Made by a program: the position numbers and the translations under genes
Source: Chaetoceros tenuissimus
Taxonomy: Eukaryota > Bacillariophyta > Thalassiosirophyceae > Chaetocerotales > Chaetocerotaceae
DNA length: 64,000 nt
Reading direction: 5' to 3'
Assembly (NCBI GenBank): GCA_021927905.1
Contig: BLLK01000028.1
Coordinates: forward strand, 62,001 to 126,000
Shown here: positions 20,903-31,498 of the stretch, piece after piece
How the letters are laid out: every line of letters starts with the position of its first letter
Position numbering within the stretch: position 1 is the first letter of the stretch
The notes under the pieces: generated by a model
The model's input: the letters and a program-made list of their open reading frames with translations, nothing else
Databases searched by the model: none
Told to the model about the DNA's origin: nothing

Positions 20903-23068
20903 ATGAAGTTGTCTCATATCTTGTGGCTTGCGGCATTTTGTTCTTTGAATGGACGTCATCTCGTGGCTTCATTCGCGACACCAAGAATATTGGGCAATAC
21001 TCTTAGATCAGGACAAACGCTCTACATGGCAGAAGGTAAAACTGCAGCAGCTAAAAAGAAAAAGAGCCGCACGAACAAAAAGCGTAATTCCAACAGAGCA
21101 AAACCATTGAAGAATCCAAATGAAATACAAACATGTCGTATCTTTGGAGTTGAAGTAGATCCAGATGAATTAGGTTCTTCTGCAATTATACAAGGCGTAG
21201 GCGATGCATCTACGGTACATGAATTGTATCTATCTCAGCCTGTTTTGGATAGTCTGTTGAAGAGATTAAGAACTAAAGAAAAATCTGAGAATCTGTCGCT
21301 GCCATCTCAAATCAAAGCTGTCAAGGTTGTTCGTAGGTCGTTGGATGCAAGAAAGAAAAAGGTGTTGAATGAAGGACCAAGGTATACATATGTCATGGAT
21401 GTTGATATCACGAAACAAGGAATAAGAGATTTGAAACTTAAGAATCAGCCAGGTAGAATGGAATTTGTAACCCCAGATATGCTCGGAATAAGTGAGACTT
21501 TGTCTTCAGACACATCTCCATCTTCTAATGATTTGCCTACTGTGATTGTAGTAGGAGCTGGTCCTTGCGGTTTGTTTTGTGCGCTCGCATTGGCACAAAG
21601 TAAAAAATGTAAACCAATTTTGATTGAACGTGGGCAACCTGTCGAATCTCGGGGCAAAGACATTGGCGCATTGATTCATCGAAAGCAAATCAATGAGGAG
21701 AGTAATTTTGCGTTTGGAGAAGGAGGTGCAGGAACATGGTCTGATGGAAAGCTCACTACAAGAATTGGTCGAAATTCAAAGAATGTTCGAAGTGTTCTTG
21801 AAACTCTGGTTGAACATGGTGCGCCTTCAAAAATACTCATTGATGGAGCACCTCATTTAGGAACAGACAATTTAGTGAAACTATTGCGCTCCATGAGATA
21901 TGAAATTAGAAGATTGGGAGGCGAAGTTCATTTTGGAGCAAAAATGACAAAAGTAATTGTAGATGATGAAAAGGTACTTGGTGTTGATGTCGAATACTCG
22001 GAATCATTTGAACGTGGCATTGACAAAAATAAACAAAAAGCAGTTGGATTGAAAGAGACACTTCGTGGAGATGCGGTTGTTATGGCGACTGGTCATAGTG
22101 CTAGAGATGTCTTCGAAGAACTTCATAAAGCTGGAGTTGAACTAGAGGCAAAAGGTTTTGCAGCTGGATTCCGAGTAGAGCATCCGCAGAAAGTAATAAA
22201 CAAGATTCAATATGGAGATAATTGGGGCTCATCGGCGTACTCAGGAAAAAAGGTCACTGACGATGTTAACACTGCTTTCTTTCAAGAAAGCGAAGAGAAA
22301 CATGATGGAATATTACCCGTATCATCGTATCGACTTGCAACAGACAAAGCATTTGATGGCAAAGATAGTAGAGGCGCATATTCATTTTGTATGTGTCCAG
22401 GTGGACAGATAGTCCCAGCATCTACCACAGCTGATGAATGTTGTGTAAATGGAATGTCCTTTTCTCGAAGAGATAGTGTCTGGGCAAATGCAGCTCTTGT
22501 TTGTACAGTAGCTCCCGATGATCCTATTCTAGATGAATATAGAGAGAAATATGGAGTCCTTGCAGGCATTGAGTTTCAAAGAGAAATGGAACGCCGTGCA
22601 GCAATAATGGGTGGAGGCAACTTTGTGGTACCTGTACAAAGACTTACAGATTTCGTGAATGAAGTACCTTCAACATCTGCTCCATCATCTAGTTACAAAC
22701 TCGGTGTAAAACCATCAGCTTGTCATGAAATCTATCCCTACCCCATGACAAAAGCTCTACAATCTGCAGTGGTTGACCATTTTGAGAAACAAATGCCAGG
22801 TTTCCTCTGTGAGTCTGCACTCCTTCATGCTGTAGAAACTAGAACTTCTTCACCAGTTAGAATAAAGAGAGATCCTGAGACCCTCCAAGCAATAGGTAAA
22901 TCTGGATTATTTCCTGCTGGTGAAGGAGCTGGATATGCAGGCGGAATTGTTAGCGCCGCAGTTGATGGACTTGTTGTCGCAGATACTATTCTTGATGATT
23001 TGTTTTTAGAAGAGGGAGTTGAAAAATCTTCAAAAGCTAGAGAAAAGTCTGTTGGATTCGAATATTAG
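20903..23068 (+). CDS. COG2509-type FAD-dependent oxidoreductase, probably plastid
   Basis: A single-exon 721-aa protein. The leader (LSHILWLAAFCSLNGRHLVA) ends before SFATP, close to the diatom plastid cleavage pattern; a Lys-rich stretch (AAAKKKKSRTNKKRNSNRAK) follows. An N-terminal region of about 180 residues precedes the flavin site VIVVGAGPCGLFCALALAQ, then LIERGQPVESRGKDI, FGEGGAGTWSDGKL and a second nucleotide-site strand VVMATGHSARDVFEEL. The C-terminal PAGEGAGYAGGIVSAAVDG is the usual closing FAD motif. These match uncharacterised NAD(FAD)-dependent dehydrogenases of COG2509, present in bacteria and algae; the N-terminal RNA-binding-like or substrate-cap region is also typical. The physiological substrate is unknown. 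Confidence 0.85.
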   Translation: MKLSHILWLAAFCSLNGRHLVASFATPRILGNTLRSGQTLYMAEGKTAAAKKKKSRTNKKRNSNRAKPLKNPNEIQTCRIFGVEVDPDELGSSAIIQGVGDASTVHELYLSQPVLDSLLKRLRTKEKSENLSLPSQIKAVKVVRRSLDARKKKVLNEGPRYTYVMDVDITKQGIRDLKLKNQPGRMEFVTPDMLGISETLSSDTSPSSNDLPTVIVVGAGPCGLFCALALAQSKKCKPILIERGQPVESRGKDIGALIHRKQINEESNFAFGEGGAGTWSDGKLTTRIGRNSKNVRSVLETLVEHGAPSKILIDGAPHLGTDNLVKLLRSMRYEIRRLGGEVHFGAKMTKVIVDDEKVLGVDVEYSESFERGIDKNKQKAVGLKETLRGDAVVMATGHSARDVFEELHKAGVELEAKGFAAGFRVEHPQKVINKIQYGDNWGSSAYSGKKVTDDVNTAFFQESEEKHDGILPVSSYRLATDKAFDGKDSRGAYSFCMCPGGQIVPASTTADECCVNGMSFSRRDSVWANAALVCTVAPDDPILDEYREKYGVLAGIEFQREMERRAAIMGGGNFVVPVQRLTDFVNEVPSTSAPSSSYKLGVKPSACHEIYPYPMTKALQSAVVDHFEKQMPGFLCESALLHAVETRTSSPVRIKRDPETLQAIGKSGLFPAGEGAGYAGGIVSAAVDGLVVADTILDDLFLEEGVEKSSKAREKSVGFEY

Positions 23069-23262
23069 ATAATTGATATTGTAACAACACAAAAGTTCAG
23101 TTAAAAGTGCGATCGATTGTAAGCTAAAGTCCATATTTAATTTACTGCAGTATCCATTTTTTCGAATTTACATTTAAAAGGCAAATAAGCTTGTAAAGGA
23201 ATCTCTTCACTTTTTCAGTCTCTTGGTGCATCTTTTCTACCTCTGCATTGTCATATAAAATT

Positions 23263-23790
23263 ATGGATCCTAGAATCAAAATCACCACTATTGGAGATAG
23301 TGGTGTTGGCAAGACTTCAATATTGAAAAGATACTGTGAAAGAAATGTAGCATCGAATCACATCAATACCACTCCTACAATTGGTGTCGATTACGGCAGT
23401 TTTCGGGAGGAGAGTAAAGCAGGCCGACTCATCTACGTAGATCTGTTTGACTTGTCTGGAAAAGACAAATATCAAAATGTTAGGAAGGAGTTCTACGAAG
23501 GTACTGACATCTTCTTACTTGTCTTTGACCTTGATGATGAAAAAAGCTTCCAAAGCCTGAACAAATGGCTAAAAGAAATTAGTCCTTTTGTCAATCTGAG
23601 AACAAATGTTTGTCTTGTGGGAAACAAATCAGATATTGAGTCATCGCGATGCGTATCTGCTGAAGATTTGGAAAAGTTTGTGCAGGAAAATCCACTCAGT
23701 CAACAGTATAAAGTCACTTGTATGTATGGAACTTCAGTCGAGGATATGTTTGAGGACATCTTCTGTCGATGGTGGAAGTCTAGCGTTTGA
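23263..23790 (+). CDS. Rab-like small GTPase, RBJ (DNAJC27) type without a J domain
   Basis: A single-exon 175-aa protein from the first ATG (23263). The P-loop is GDSGVGKTS, the switch I threonine lies in TPTIGVDYG, G3 is DLSGKDKY rather than DTAGQE, G4 is GNKSD, and the G5 area has CMYGTS. ILKRYCERNV and VRKEFYEGTDIFLLVFDL are close in pattern to the GTPase part of RBJ/DNAJC27 proteins. The missing Gln in G3 and the absence of C-terminal prenylation cysteines (it ends RWWKSSV) also match that group and suggest weak intrinsic GTPase activity and no lipid anchor. In animals RBJ carries a C-terminal J domain; here the protein stops directly after the GTPase fold. Confidence 0.82.
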   Translation: MDPRIKITTIGDSGVGKTSILKRYCERNVASNHINTTPTIGVDYGSFREESKAGRLIYVDLFDLSGKDKYQNVRKEFYEGTDIFLLVFDLDDEKSFQSLNKWLKEISPFVNLRTNVCLVGNKSDIESSRCVSAEDLEKFVQENPLSQQYKVTCMYGTSVEDMFEDIFCRWWKSSV

Positions 23791-23813
23791 AGCCCTATAA
23801 AAATACATTAGTT

Positions 23814-26800
23814 TTATTGCTTAATTTTAGCAAAGAGAGTTGCTAGCTCATTGTTTTTCCTTCTCCAAAATTTTTTTCCCAAGTGCTTAAAACGTAACGC
23901 GTCGAGCAAGCGAAGAAATGGCTGTGTCAAAAATGGATATGACTTTACAATGCGTTGAAAGTCATCGAAATGTAACACTAAAACGCCTTCCATATTCTTG
24001 GAGGCGAATTGTCCAAAAGCTTCTACTGCCAGCCTCCTTGCAAAGGAAAGGTTTTCGACAGAAAGCGTCAAGTCTATCAAGGCTTCCCAATTTTCCAAGT
24101 TTATGCCTTCGTCACCTTTGTATGGACCTTGAGAGAATTGATCAAACATGATTCTGACCGCCTCTTGCTTCGAGAGCATAGCTGCGCGGACAATAGCTTC
24201 AGTATATGAAGCAAAGGAAAGTTTGTCATGTGGAAAGATCCAATCGGCAAAATCACTCTGTGGTTCTCTTACAAAGTGAAAGAATTCGAGGTAGTGAGTA
24301 AAACCCGTTTGGTTCAAATCCAAAACTTCATTCCATATACTAAAAAAAGTATGAAAGACGTTAGGCCACAACAAGAACTCAAAGCTTAAGTACTCCAACT
24401 GTTTACTCCATAGCGGATTCTCCTCAAATTCTTCCAACAATGCCTTGCGAAATGACACTAAGTGTGGATTCTTTGGTAGCGGAATAGTGCTTCTATTCCT
24501 TCTACTTATTTTCATATGATATTGGAGCATAGCCTTTTTTGTTTCCTCAGCATTTCTTTCTTGTTCTCTTTTCTGTGCAATTGAAAGCTGCATTTTTGGT
24601 AAGAAATTTACCACAGTCCTCACATTCTTCATCTTGTTGCGAAAACTTTTCTTTTTTTTCTCCAATCTCATTATTCCATTCAATCTTTCTTCCGCATAAA
24701 GTTTTGCATTTAGTTTTTCCTCTTCCTCTATTGCTAGTATCTCTTGTTCCCTCTTCATACGTAAAAATTGTCGTAGTGCATTCTGGATTTTAACGGCACT
24801 TCTTATTCTTGACCTCATGATCAAATTATTAATGTTCTCCTGGATTCTTTTTTCAGCTGCAACTTGCTTAGCTCTCTTCTCCTTTTCACGTTTTACTAGC
24901 TCTTGTTCATGGCAAGCATGCACAAGCATTCTCCATTTGCAACGAGTCCTCCAAATTCTCTGAATTGTTTTGACTGCGTCAATGTACTTCAAATACCATA
25001 TGCGCTGCCTGAAGTCACTCCACATGGATTGTATAACTCTGGCAGCTTGAATTCTTTTGCGGTGGCTTTCTAGTTTGTGTAGTTTATGTTTTCGAACTAC
25101 TGTTTTGAACCAGGACGACAAAAGCAATGCAGCATCATTTCGCTGCTTGAACTTTATAATCTTTTTGCAAATATTCAACGCTGAAAAAATGCTCTTCTTG
25201 AAAAGATGCTTGGACACATCCATCCACTTCTTTTGCACCATTTCTTGCTTCAGCTTATTCTTACGGCGTCTGAACCATGTTTGAAGGAATGAGGCTGATT
25301 TGTCCTCTCTATATTTGTCATATCTCACTTGATAAATCTTCTTTAGAGCTTTGACAACTTTTTTTCGTCGAAATCTACTAGTGACAAAGTTTGTAATTAT
25401 AGTAGCACTGCGTCTCCTACGAAGGAATCGTGCTCTAATAGCCTTTGAAATGTGAAGACTTCTCTTTTCATGGTTCATTACTCTTACCCACCGTTGAATC
25501 AGTACTGTCGAACGATGTCTTTTGAAGACAATTGCTTTCCTTTCCTTTACAAATGTTTTGGACCAACTCCTGAAATTGTCCTTAATTCTTTCAAGAGATC
25601 TTGCACGATTTTGAAGCTGAGCTCTCCAGATTCTCTGGATCTTATTTACATGGATAGATTTCGTTGTTGTATGAAACAAATGCAACCTAATCATCATTAG
25701 CCGCCAGTTTGAGATACAGTTTGTTGTAATGATTGCTTCGTCTTCATAGAAACAATTGTCGAAAAAGAATTCTCTCGTTGGTACTTCTTCCTTCTCAAAT
25801 ATCGCCCCATCGACATCCGAGGAATTCTTATCATCTCCGTTCTTACAGCAAGTTCGTTCTCCAATATCACAACTACGAGTAGTAGCATTGAGATCTCGTT
25901 GCATCAACAGATTCATAATCTTCATTTTTTCAAGTGCCTTCCTTATAGCGATAGTTCGATCAATATACTTTCTTGCCAAATTTTGAATTATAGTGGCAGC
26001 CTTGTTCCGAATAGCACTTCTTCTAGCACTACGTTTCGCGTAGAGATACTTTAGGAAACAAGCCACAATTACGTTTGCGCTTTTGTTCATCATCCTAAGG
26101 ATGTTCATATACTGCCTTTGCTCTTTTTCGTCATAGAGTGGAATGAATTTTGACTTGTGGAACTTGCATGCTGTACCAATTACATTGCAAAGTTGCTTCT
26201 CATCTACCCCACAGTCTTTAGTATTGAATGATTGCAAAAAGAGAGGCAACTTTGTTGGGAATGTGCTCATTTCTATACCACCTACATCAAATCTTTCCAT
26301 TGAAAGGCACCTCGCGAGGACTTGAAAAACGGACCTTTGGGTAACTTTGAAACAGTTGCGAAGTAGTAATGACTTTAAAAGACGACAAAACATGCTGATG
26401 TTCAGCACTGACTCATCTGTCACCAATGTATTACTCAGGTCAAGTGCAAGTAGTCTATGGCAACCACGAACTAAAGCTATAACTCCGTCATCTGTGATTG
26501 CTTTACACGACGATAGATCAATTCTTTGCAGGTATTTACAATTGGATAAGGCTCGGATGGCAATATCGCTTACATTCTTCATACACTTTAACGATACCTC
26601 GGTAATAAGGCTACATCTGTTCGCTAAACTAACAATGGCTTTGTCATTGAGTTTGCAAAAGTCACCTCGAAAAACTTTTAGGGATGAACAATGTCGTCCA
26701 ATCCAATAAACTCCAGATCCTATGCGAGAAACCTGGCCTAAACCTCCAGCTGAAATATCTAGTATCTCTAAAAAGGGGCAACTATTTGCTACAGCTTTCA

Positions 26801-27949
26801 TTCCTTCATCGCAAATCAGAGGGCATCCAACTAAGTAAAGCTGCTCAAGTTTTCCACAGATTTTTGCTAGGCGTACTAAAGTCAACGAAGTAATTGCTTT
26901 ACATTGGGAGAGATTAAGATTGATCAAAGACAATTGTTCTGACAATTCAATGGTCTCGAATGCATCATCCGTTACTTGATTACACTTTGCTAATGATAAT
27001 ACTTCAAGACTTGTGTGTGTGCGGGTGAGACCAAAATTAGGCTTGGACTTGAAACAGTTAAGGAAAAAGAACGTACCTCCTACAACGGAACAAGATCTGA
27101 GAAATGCTTGTGTCATGGAAACTAGAGCAGGCACTAAGATCGAGATTGGTCAATTGTCTGCAAGAACTTATATATGCCAGAGCCGAATCTCCTATACTCA
27201 AGCCCTTCAGGTATAATTGTTTTACTTTTGACCTACCACCAACAAGACTGAAATTTACGTTTGTATGAGATAGATTGAGGCTAACTAAAACACCAGGGTC
27301 GTTTTCGAAGAAATAAATAAATGCATTGCTTGAAAATGATGTACTTCGGAGATCTAAAGATAGTGCATTTTAAGTTTATGTTTCTGAAAATTCAAAAGAC
27401 AACCAAGAAACCGAGAGACTTACCTAGCCTCTTGAGTTTCTTATGCATCTTGATATTATCAGAGAGAAGAAGTAAACTTTCGTCATTCAGTCGGTACAAT
27501 CCCCTCATATTAAACTCGACGAGGTACTTCAGCTTCATGATATCCCGAAAACCTCGATCGTCGATTAAAGAGCAAAAACTGAGATTCAGCGTTTCCAACC
27601 TGGGAAATGATATTGAAATCAATGCACAAGACCTATTTGTAATCAGTTTACATTCTGATAAGTTGAGCTTTTTGAGTTGGTAGTTTAGAAGCCTTGCTTC
27701 GTGTAGGCAAGATTCTTTTGCAGATTGACGCTGTAACCACAAAGTACAAAACGATTCAACAAACACATCTTCTACATGCTTGATTCGAGACAAATCCACA
27801 GAAATACATTCTCTCCTTGCATGTTTGAAAACTTTTGAGTTATTCAACTGTATGGGAAAATCAGATAAGTCCAAGTGATTCCTTGATGACACGTAAGCCA
27901 AGAGAAAAGTAAGACTCTTCCATTCTAAAATTTTGACTTCACTGGTCAT
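23814..27949 (-). CDS. leucine-rich-repeat protein with about nine IQ-like motifs
   Basis: Three exons, 27949-27424, 27353-27077 and 27009-23814, give 1332 aa. Introns are 70 and 67 bp; the second ends at ACACAAG. The junctions rebuild perfect LRRs (LKRLDLRSTSF and FRCRSLEVLSLAKCNQVTDD). Residues about 75-420 are cysteine-type (AMN1/F-box-like) LRRs. The following about 500 residues hold IQ-like calmodulin-binding motifs, for example IIQNLARKYIDR, KIQRIWRAQLQNR, VIQSMWSDFRQR, TIQRIWRTRCKWR, KIQNALRQFLRMK. The C-terminal about 250 residues are helical with an aromatic-rich region (FEFLLWPNVFHTFFSIW). It may be a scaffold that binds calmodulin or centrin; flagellar, centrosomal and cytoskeletal LRR-IQ proteins are the nearest analogues. 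ACGTACGTA lies 146 bp upstream. Confidence 0.82.
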
Positions 27950-28182
27950 TCCTTAATTTTTTAATATTCTCAAAGGCTTTTTTGTTTTCATTATTTATTC
28001 ATCATTTACAAATAAAATTAGATTGATTTCGTTTCCCCTTCAAAAGTTTGTTGTTGTTCGATTCGATTCCAATTTTGGTTGTCAAATGTTAACAACGTAC
28101 GTATAGAATTGAAATCCGTACAGTACATAATATTTTCATCATATTGAAAGATTTTCTTTTCTTTGCCTAGTTTATAAAATAT

Positions 28183-29788
28183 CTATGGAATTGGTAAGCT
28201 CTGTCTTGCCTTCAAGTAAGGTATGATGAAGCTAATCACCAACCACGAGTAAGGAGCTGTAAATACAAAAGAGTCAACGCGGTCCATTATTCCTCCGTGC
28301 TCAGGTAGGAGATCACCAAAGTCCTTGAGTCCACTAGATCTCTTCAACATTGAGGCAGTTAAATCACCCACCAAACCTAGAAAAGCAAGGAACATTCCAT
28401 GAATTGGACCAGTGAGAAATGGCCATGGCCACTTCATGACCCAAGCTCCTGCTGTAGAAAATGCAGCTGCAAACAAAGTTCCAGAAAGGAATCCTTCTAC
28501 TGTTTTGTTTGGACTAGCTTCTCCAGCAGCCGGAGCGATTACACCGAGCTTTGTTTTACCATACTTTCTACCTCCAAAATATGCTCCTACATCTGAGAAC
28601 GCAATACTAATCCATGTCCAAAAAATAAAAATAGCTCCAGCAGTGATTGGAGAATGGACTGCTTTTGGCAAAAAGTCCGGTAAATTGGTGGCCTTTTCTC
28701 CCATTGCTTCTAAAATTGGACCAAGTATAGGTGCAAGTCTCGTAGGTTCACTCGCCCCCAATAATCTTATTCTTACCCAGAAACTTGGAATGTATCCAAG
28801 ATAAAACATACCAGTAAATGTAGTGGCAATTTCTGCAATTGTTGCCACCGATCTCCTCATTGTCAAGAACCAAATCATTGCATACGTCGCAAAAGCTGGA
28901 AGGCAAATTTGATGGAGATTCGGAAAGAATAATGCAGTGAGGAACATGGAACATGCACCAAGTACTGAAATTCTTCTGGCCGGATATACACCAGTTCTCA
29001 TTACCATTCTATAATATTCAAGCTGCCCCAAAGCTGCAAAGTTTCAAACTTAAGTAATGAATATGAAAGACAATCCAATAGAGATCAATGGTGGTTGACG
29101 TACCTGTCATGAGTGTAAACAAAGTGGTAAAGATGAAATTTCCTGAGAATACCCATCCAGCAACAACTGCTCCCATTGTTGCGCCAAACAAAACTGATCT
29201 AGACTTTTTCTTTTCCTTCTTTGTGATTTCTTTCTTTTCCTCCGTTGCTTCAGCCTCGATGATTTCTATAGCAGGTGCCTCCAACTTTGATTTCTCTAAA
29301 CATGAAATCATTTTATTACAAGATTCGAGGAGCTCATCTCTAGCAGCGACGCGTTCATCTACATCATCTATAGTCTCGCCATCATTAACATGTGCTATAT
29401 CGACGTATTCTTGGCCTTCCATTATACTCTTTACATTTTTCACTGCAGACAGAGCTTGTAATGCTGCAATCTTTTCTCTCTCGATAGGATCAGTTTGTCT
29501 CCATAGTTTGGTGATGTAATTCACATAGATGTTCATCAGAACTTTCGGCATTTTTCTTTTCTGAATCTTTTCTCCCCCAATCTCATTGGTTTCAGTAGAT
29601 GCATATAACTTAGTGTCTGATTGATTTCTATTTGATATTCTATGACTCCTTTTACATGACTCTAAAAGAGGTGCGTTTGAATTGTACACAGATGGTACCG
29701 CAATAGCCATGGCACGTGGAGAAGGGACTGTGAAGCATTCTACCTTTTTCGTAGCTAAAGCAGCAATGAAAATTGTACTGAGCTGCAT
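28183..29788 (-). CDS. CDP-diacylglycerol synthase (phosphatidate cytidylyltransferase)
   Basis: Exons 29788-29104 and 29033-28183 give 511 aa. The 70-bp intron (GTACGT...TTTGCAG, phase 1) joins TLMTA to LGQLEYYRMV. The enzyme converts phosphatidate and CTP to CDP-diacylglycerol, the precursor of phosphatidylglycerol, cardiolipin and phosphatidylinositol. The C-terminal half has many membrane spans and the family signature: SMLKRSSGLKDFGDLLPEHG followed by GIMDRVDSF. The usual PGHGG is here PEHGG. FSDVGAYFGGRKYGKTKL is also characteristic. The N-terminus starts with a signal-like leader ending VECF and a 200-residue charged, poorly conserved region, so plastid or ER targeting is possible. The bacterial-like length of the core and the leader favour a plastid isoform. 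Confidence 0.87.
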
Positions 29789-30544
29789 CTTTGGGAAAAT
29801 GTAAGCTACTTTCTCTTCTGTCGGCAAACTGAGAATGCTTTTCTACTCAAAACTCAAAATGTCTTGATGTAATATCTGCTATGGTTTTGCACTCCAAAAC
29901 TTGACACAATCTGAGAACCCTTATGTGTTGACGACTTCTCAATAAATGATTGCAACTACTCGTATCTTCTCAAGTGCAATATCAGATAACAATGTTGACA
30001 TCAATTGTATCTACTCCAGCCACTGCTTTCAGCGTCAACCGTCAGTCACACTTGAAAACGTATCCGTTTGCTCACTTCGCTTCAACAATTTACGCACCTA
30101 CAAAGTAGCTATGGGTTAGTCTCCATTAGTAGCTAGCTTGGATAAAACGTCATTGGGCAAATAAAGTAGGTAACACTCTCTCTTTTGTCTCGTCTTTCCC
30201 TCGGTTCCATTTGAAAAATGTACTCTTTTAACTCTTTGGTGAGCCACAAGAAAAATACACGGAAAAGATATTACGTATGTTCATATTATATTCTTTAGCT
30301 AGGTTCCATTTCTTTCCCCTTTCTCCAAAAGATAGGAAAAATGGCAACATTACAAATACGCTAGTATCACCACATTTGACATTTAAAACAGGTATTTGCC
30401 GTCAAAATTCTTGTCTCTATTGACTGATTTACTCTGAATAGCCTATTGGCTTAAGGGAAGAATCAATCATTATTCCCAAACGAAAGTACAATGCTTCGTC
30501 AAGTAGAAAGATGTTGAAAACAAGATTAGTGTGAGACCCGAACC
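29789..30544. other. intergenic region, no gene recognised
   Basis: Lies between the CDP-diacylglycerol synthase start and the 3' end of the SDEL protein gene. It contains the first gene's promoter; nothing further was seen. Confidence 0.4.
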
Positions 30545-31114
30545 TTACAGCTCATCACTTCCTGTCTCCCCACCGTTTTGCTCATGCTCTAATCCCAATT
30601 GTTTTAACTCCTCAAAAATCAATCGTAATTCTTCTTGCCATGCATCAGGATCGGTTCGAAACATTTTTGCTTCTTCTTCTGACATACCTCCATTCTGAAT
30701 TACAGCTTCTAGGATTGCCTGTTGATTTGCCGCAACTTTTTCCCAATCATTTTCATCTGCCTTGGCCAAAAGGTCAAGAGCATCGTTCACGACATCGGAT
30801 TGCAAGTCCTGTAGACTCTGATCCATCTCCATTGGATCCATATTGGCAATTTCCTCCATGATTGTATCAAGTTCTTTTAATAATGCAGGATCGTCTCCCA
30901 AAACCACCTTGAGTTCCTCCATCGTTTCCATTCTTTCTTCTGGTGTCATACCTGCAAACATTTGCATAGCTTCATAAAGTTCAGGATCTTCTTGTGATAA
31001 AGATTGGAGAGAAGGAGGATCAGTGGGCGGTGCCTCCTGTTTTGGGACTCCAAATTGAGCACTAACAGCTGAGAATATTGTAAATATAAGTATTATGAGT
31101 AGAGATTTTGTCAT
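30545..31114 (-). CDS. secreted-pathway acidic helical protein ending SDEL
   Basis: A single-exon 189-aa protein. Residues 1-19 are a signal peptide (SLLIILIFTIFSAVSA). The rest is acidic and helical: FAGMTPEERMETMEELKVVL, LKELDTIMEEIANM, MSEEEAKMFRTDPDAWQEEL. The C-terminus is TGSDEL. SDEL is a KDEL/HDEL variant used for ER retention in some protists, so an ER-lumen protein is inferred. The short helices with MTPEER and MSEEE caps are reminiscent of small helical binding proteins, but no family is recognised. It shares a 384-bp promoter region with the divergent CRAL-TRIO gene. Confidence 0.7.
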   Translation of the reverse strand: MTKSLLIILIFTIFSAVSAQFGVPKQEAPPTDPPSLQSLSQEDPELYEAMQMFAGMTPEERMETMEELKVVLGDDPALLKELDTIMEEIANMDPMEMDQSLQDLQSDVVNDALDLLAKADENDWEKVAANQQAILEAVIQNGGMSEEEAKMFRTDPDAWQEELRLIFEELKQLGLEHEQNGGETGSDEL

Positions 31115-31498
31115 CTTTTTATTATTCTAGAATAAGGTAGGTATTTTGTTGTATTCTCTGGTTACTTTTGATGAAATATGATGTTCCTCTTCATCAAGAA
31201 GTTCAATTGGTGCATCGATGCATGTAAATTACTCGTGGATATCTCCAGAACTCATAACCCAATGGAAACAGAAATATGAGCTGTTCGTATTTATGTACGA
31301 CTAAATAGGGGAAATTAGATGCTCCAAAAAGTTGAAATTTTGGTTACGGCACGGTAAAGACATGAGAAAATGAGAAAGTGAAAGAAGGTCGTGGCACCTT
31401 TCCATTCAAGGATTGATTCACATTTGATGACAACATCAAGTGAAATACACAACAAAGTGTAAAAAGAAAGAATACTTGCACCATTGTAAAACAGGAAG
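31115..31498. promoter_or_regulatory. bidirectional promoter region
   Basis: 384 bp between divergent start codons of the SDEL protein gene (minus) and the CRAL-TRIO gene (plus). No defined element was recognised. Confidence 0.45.
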
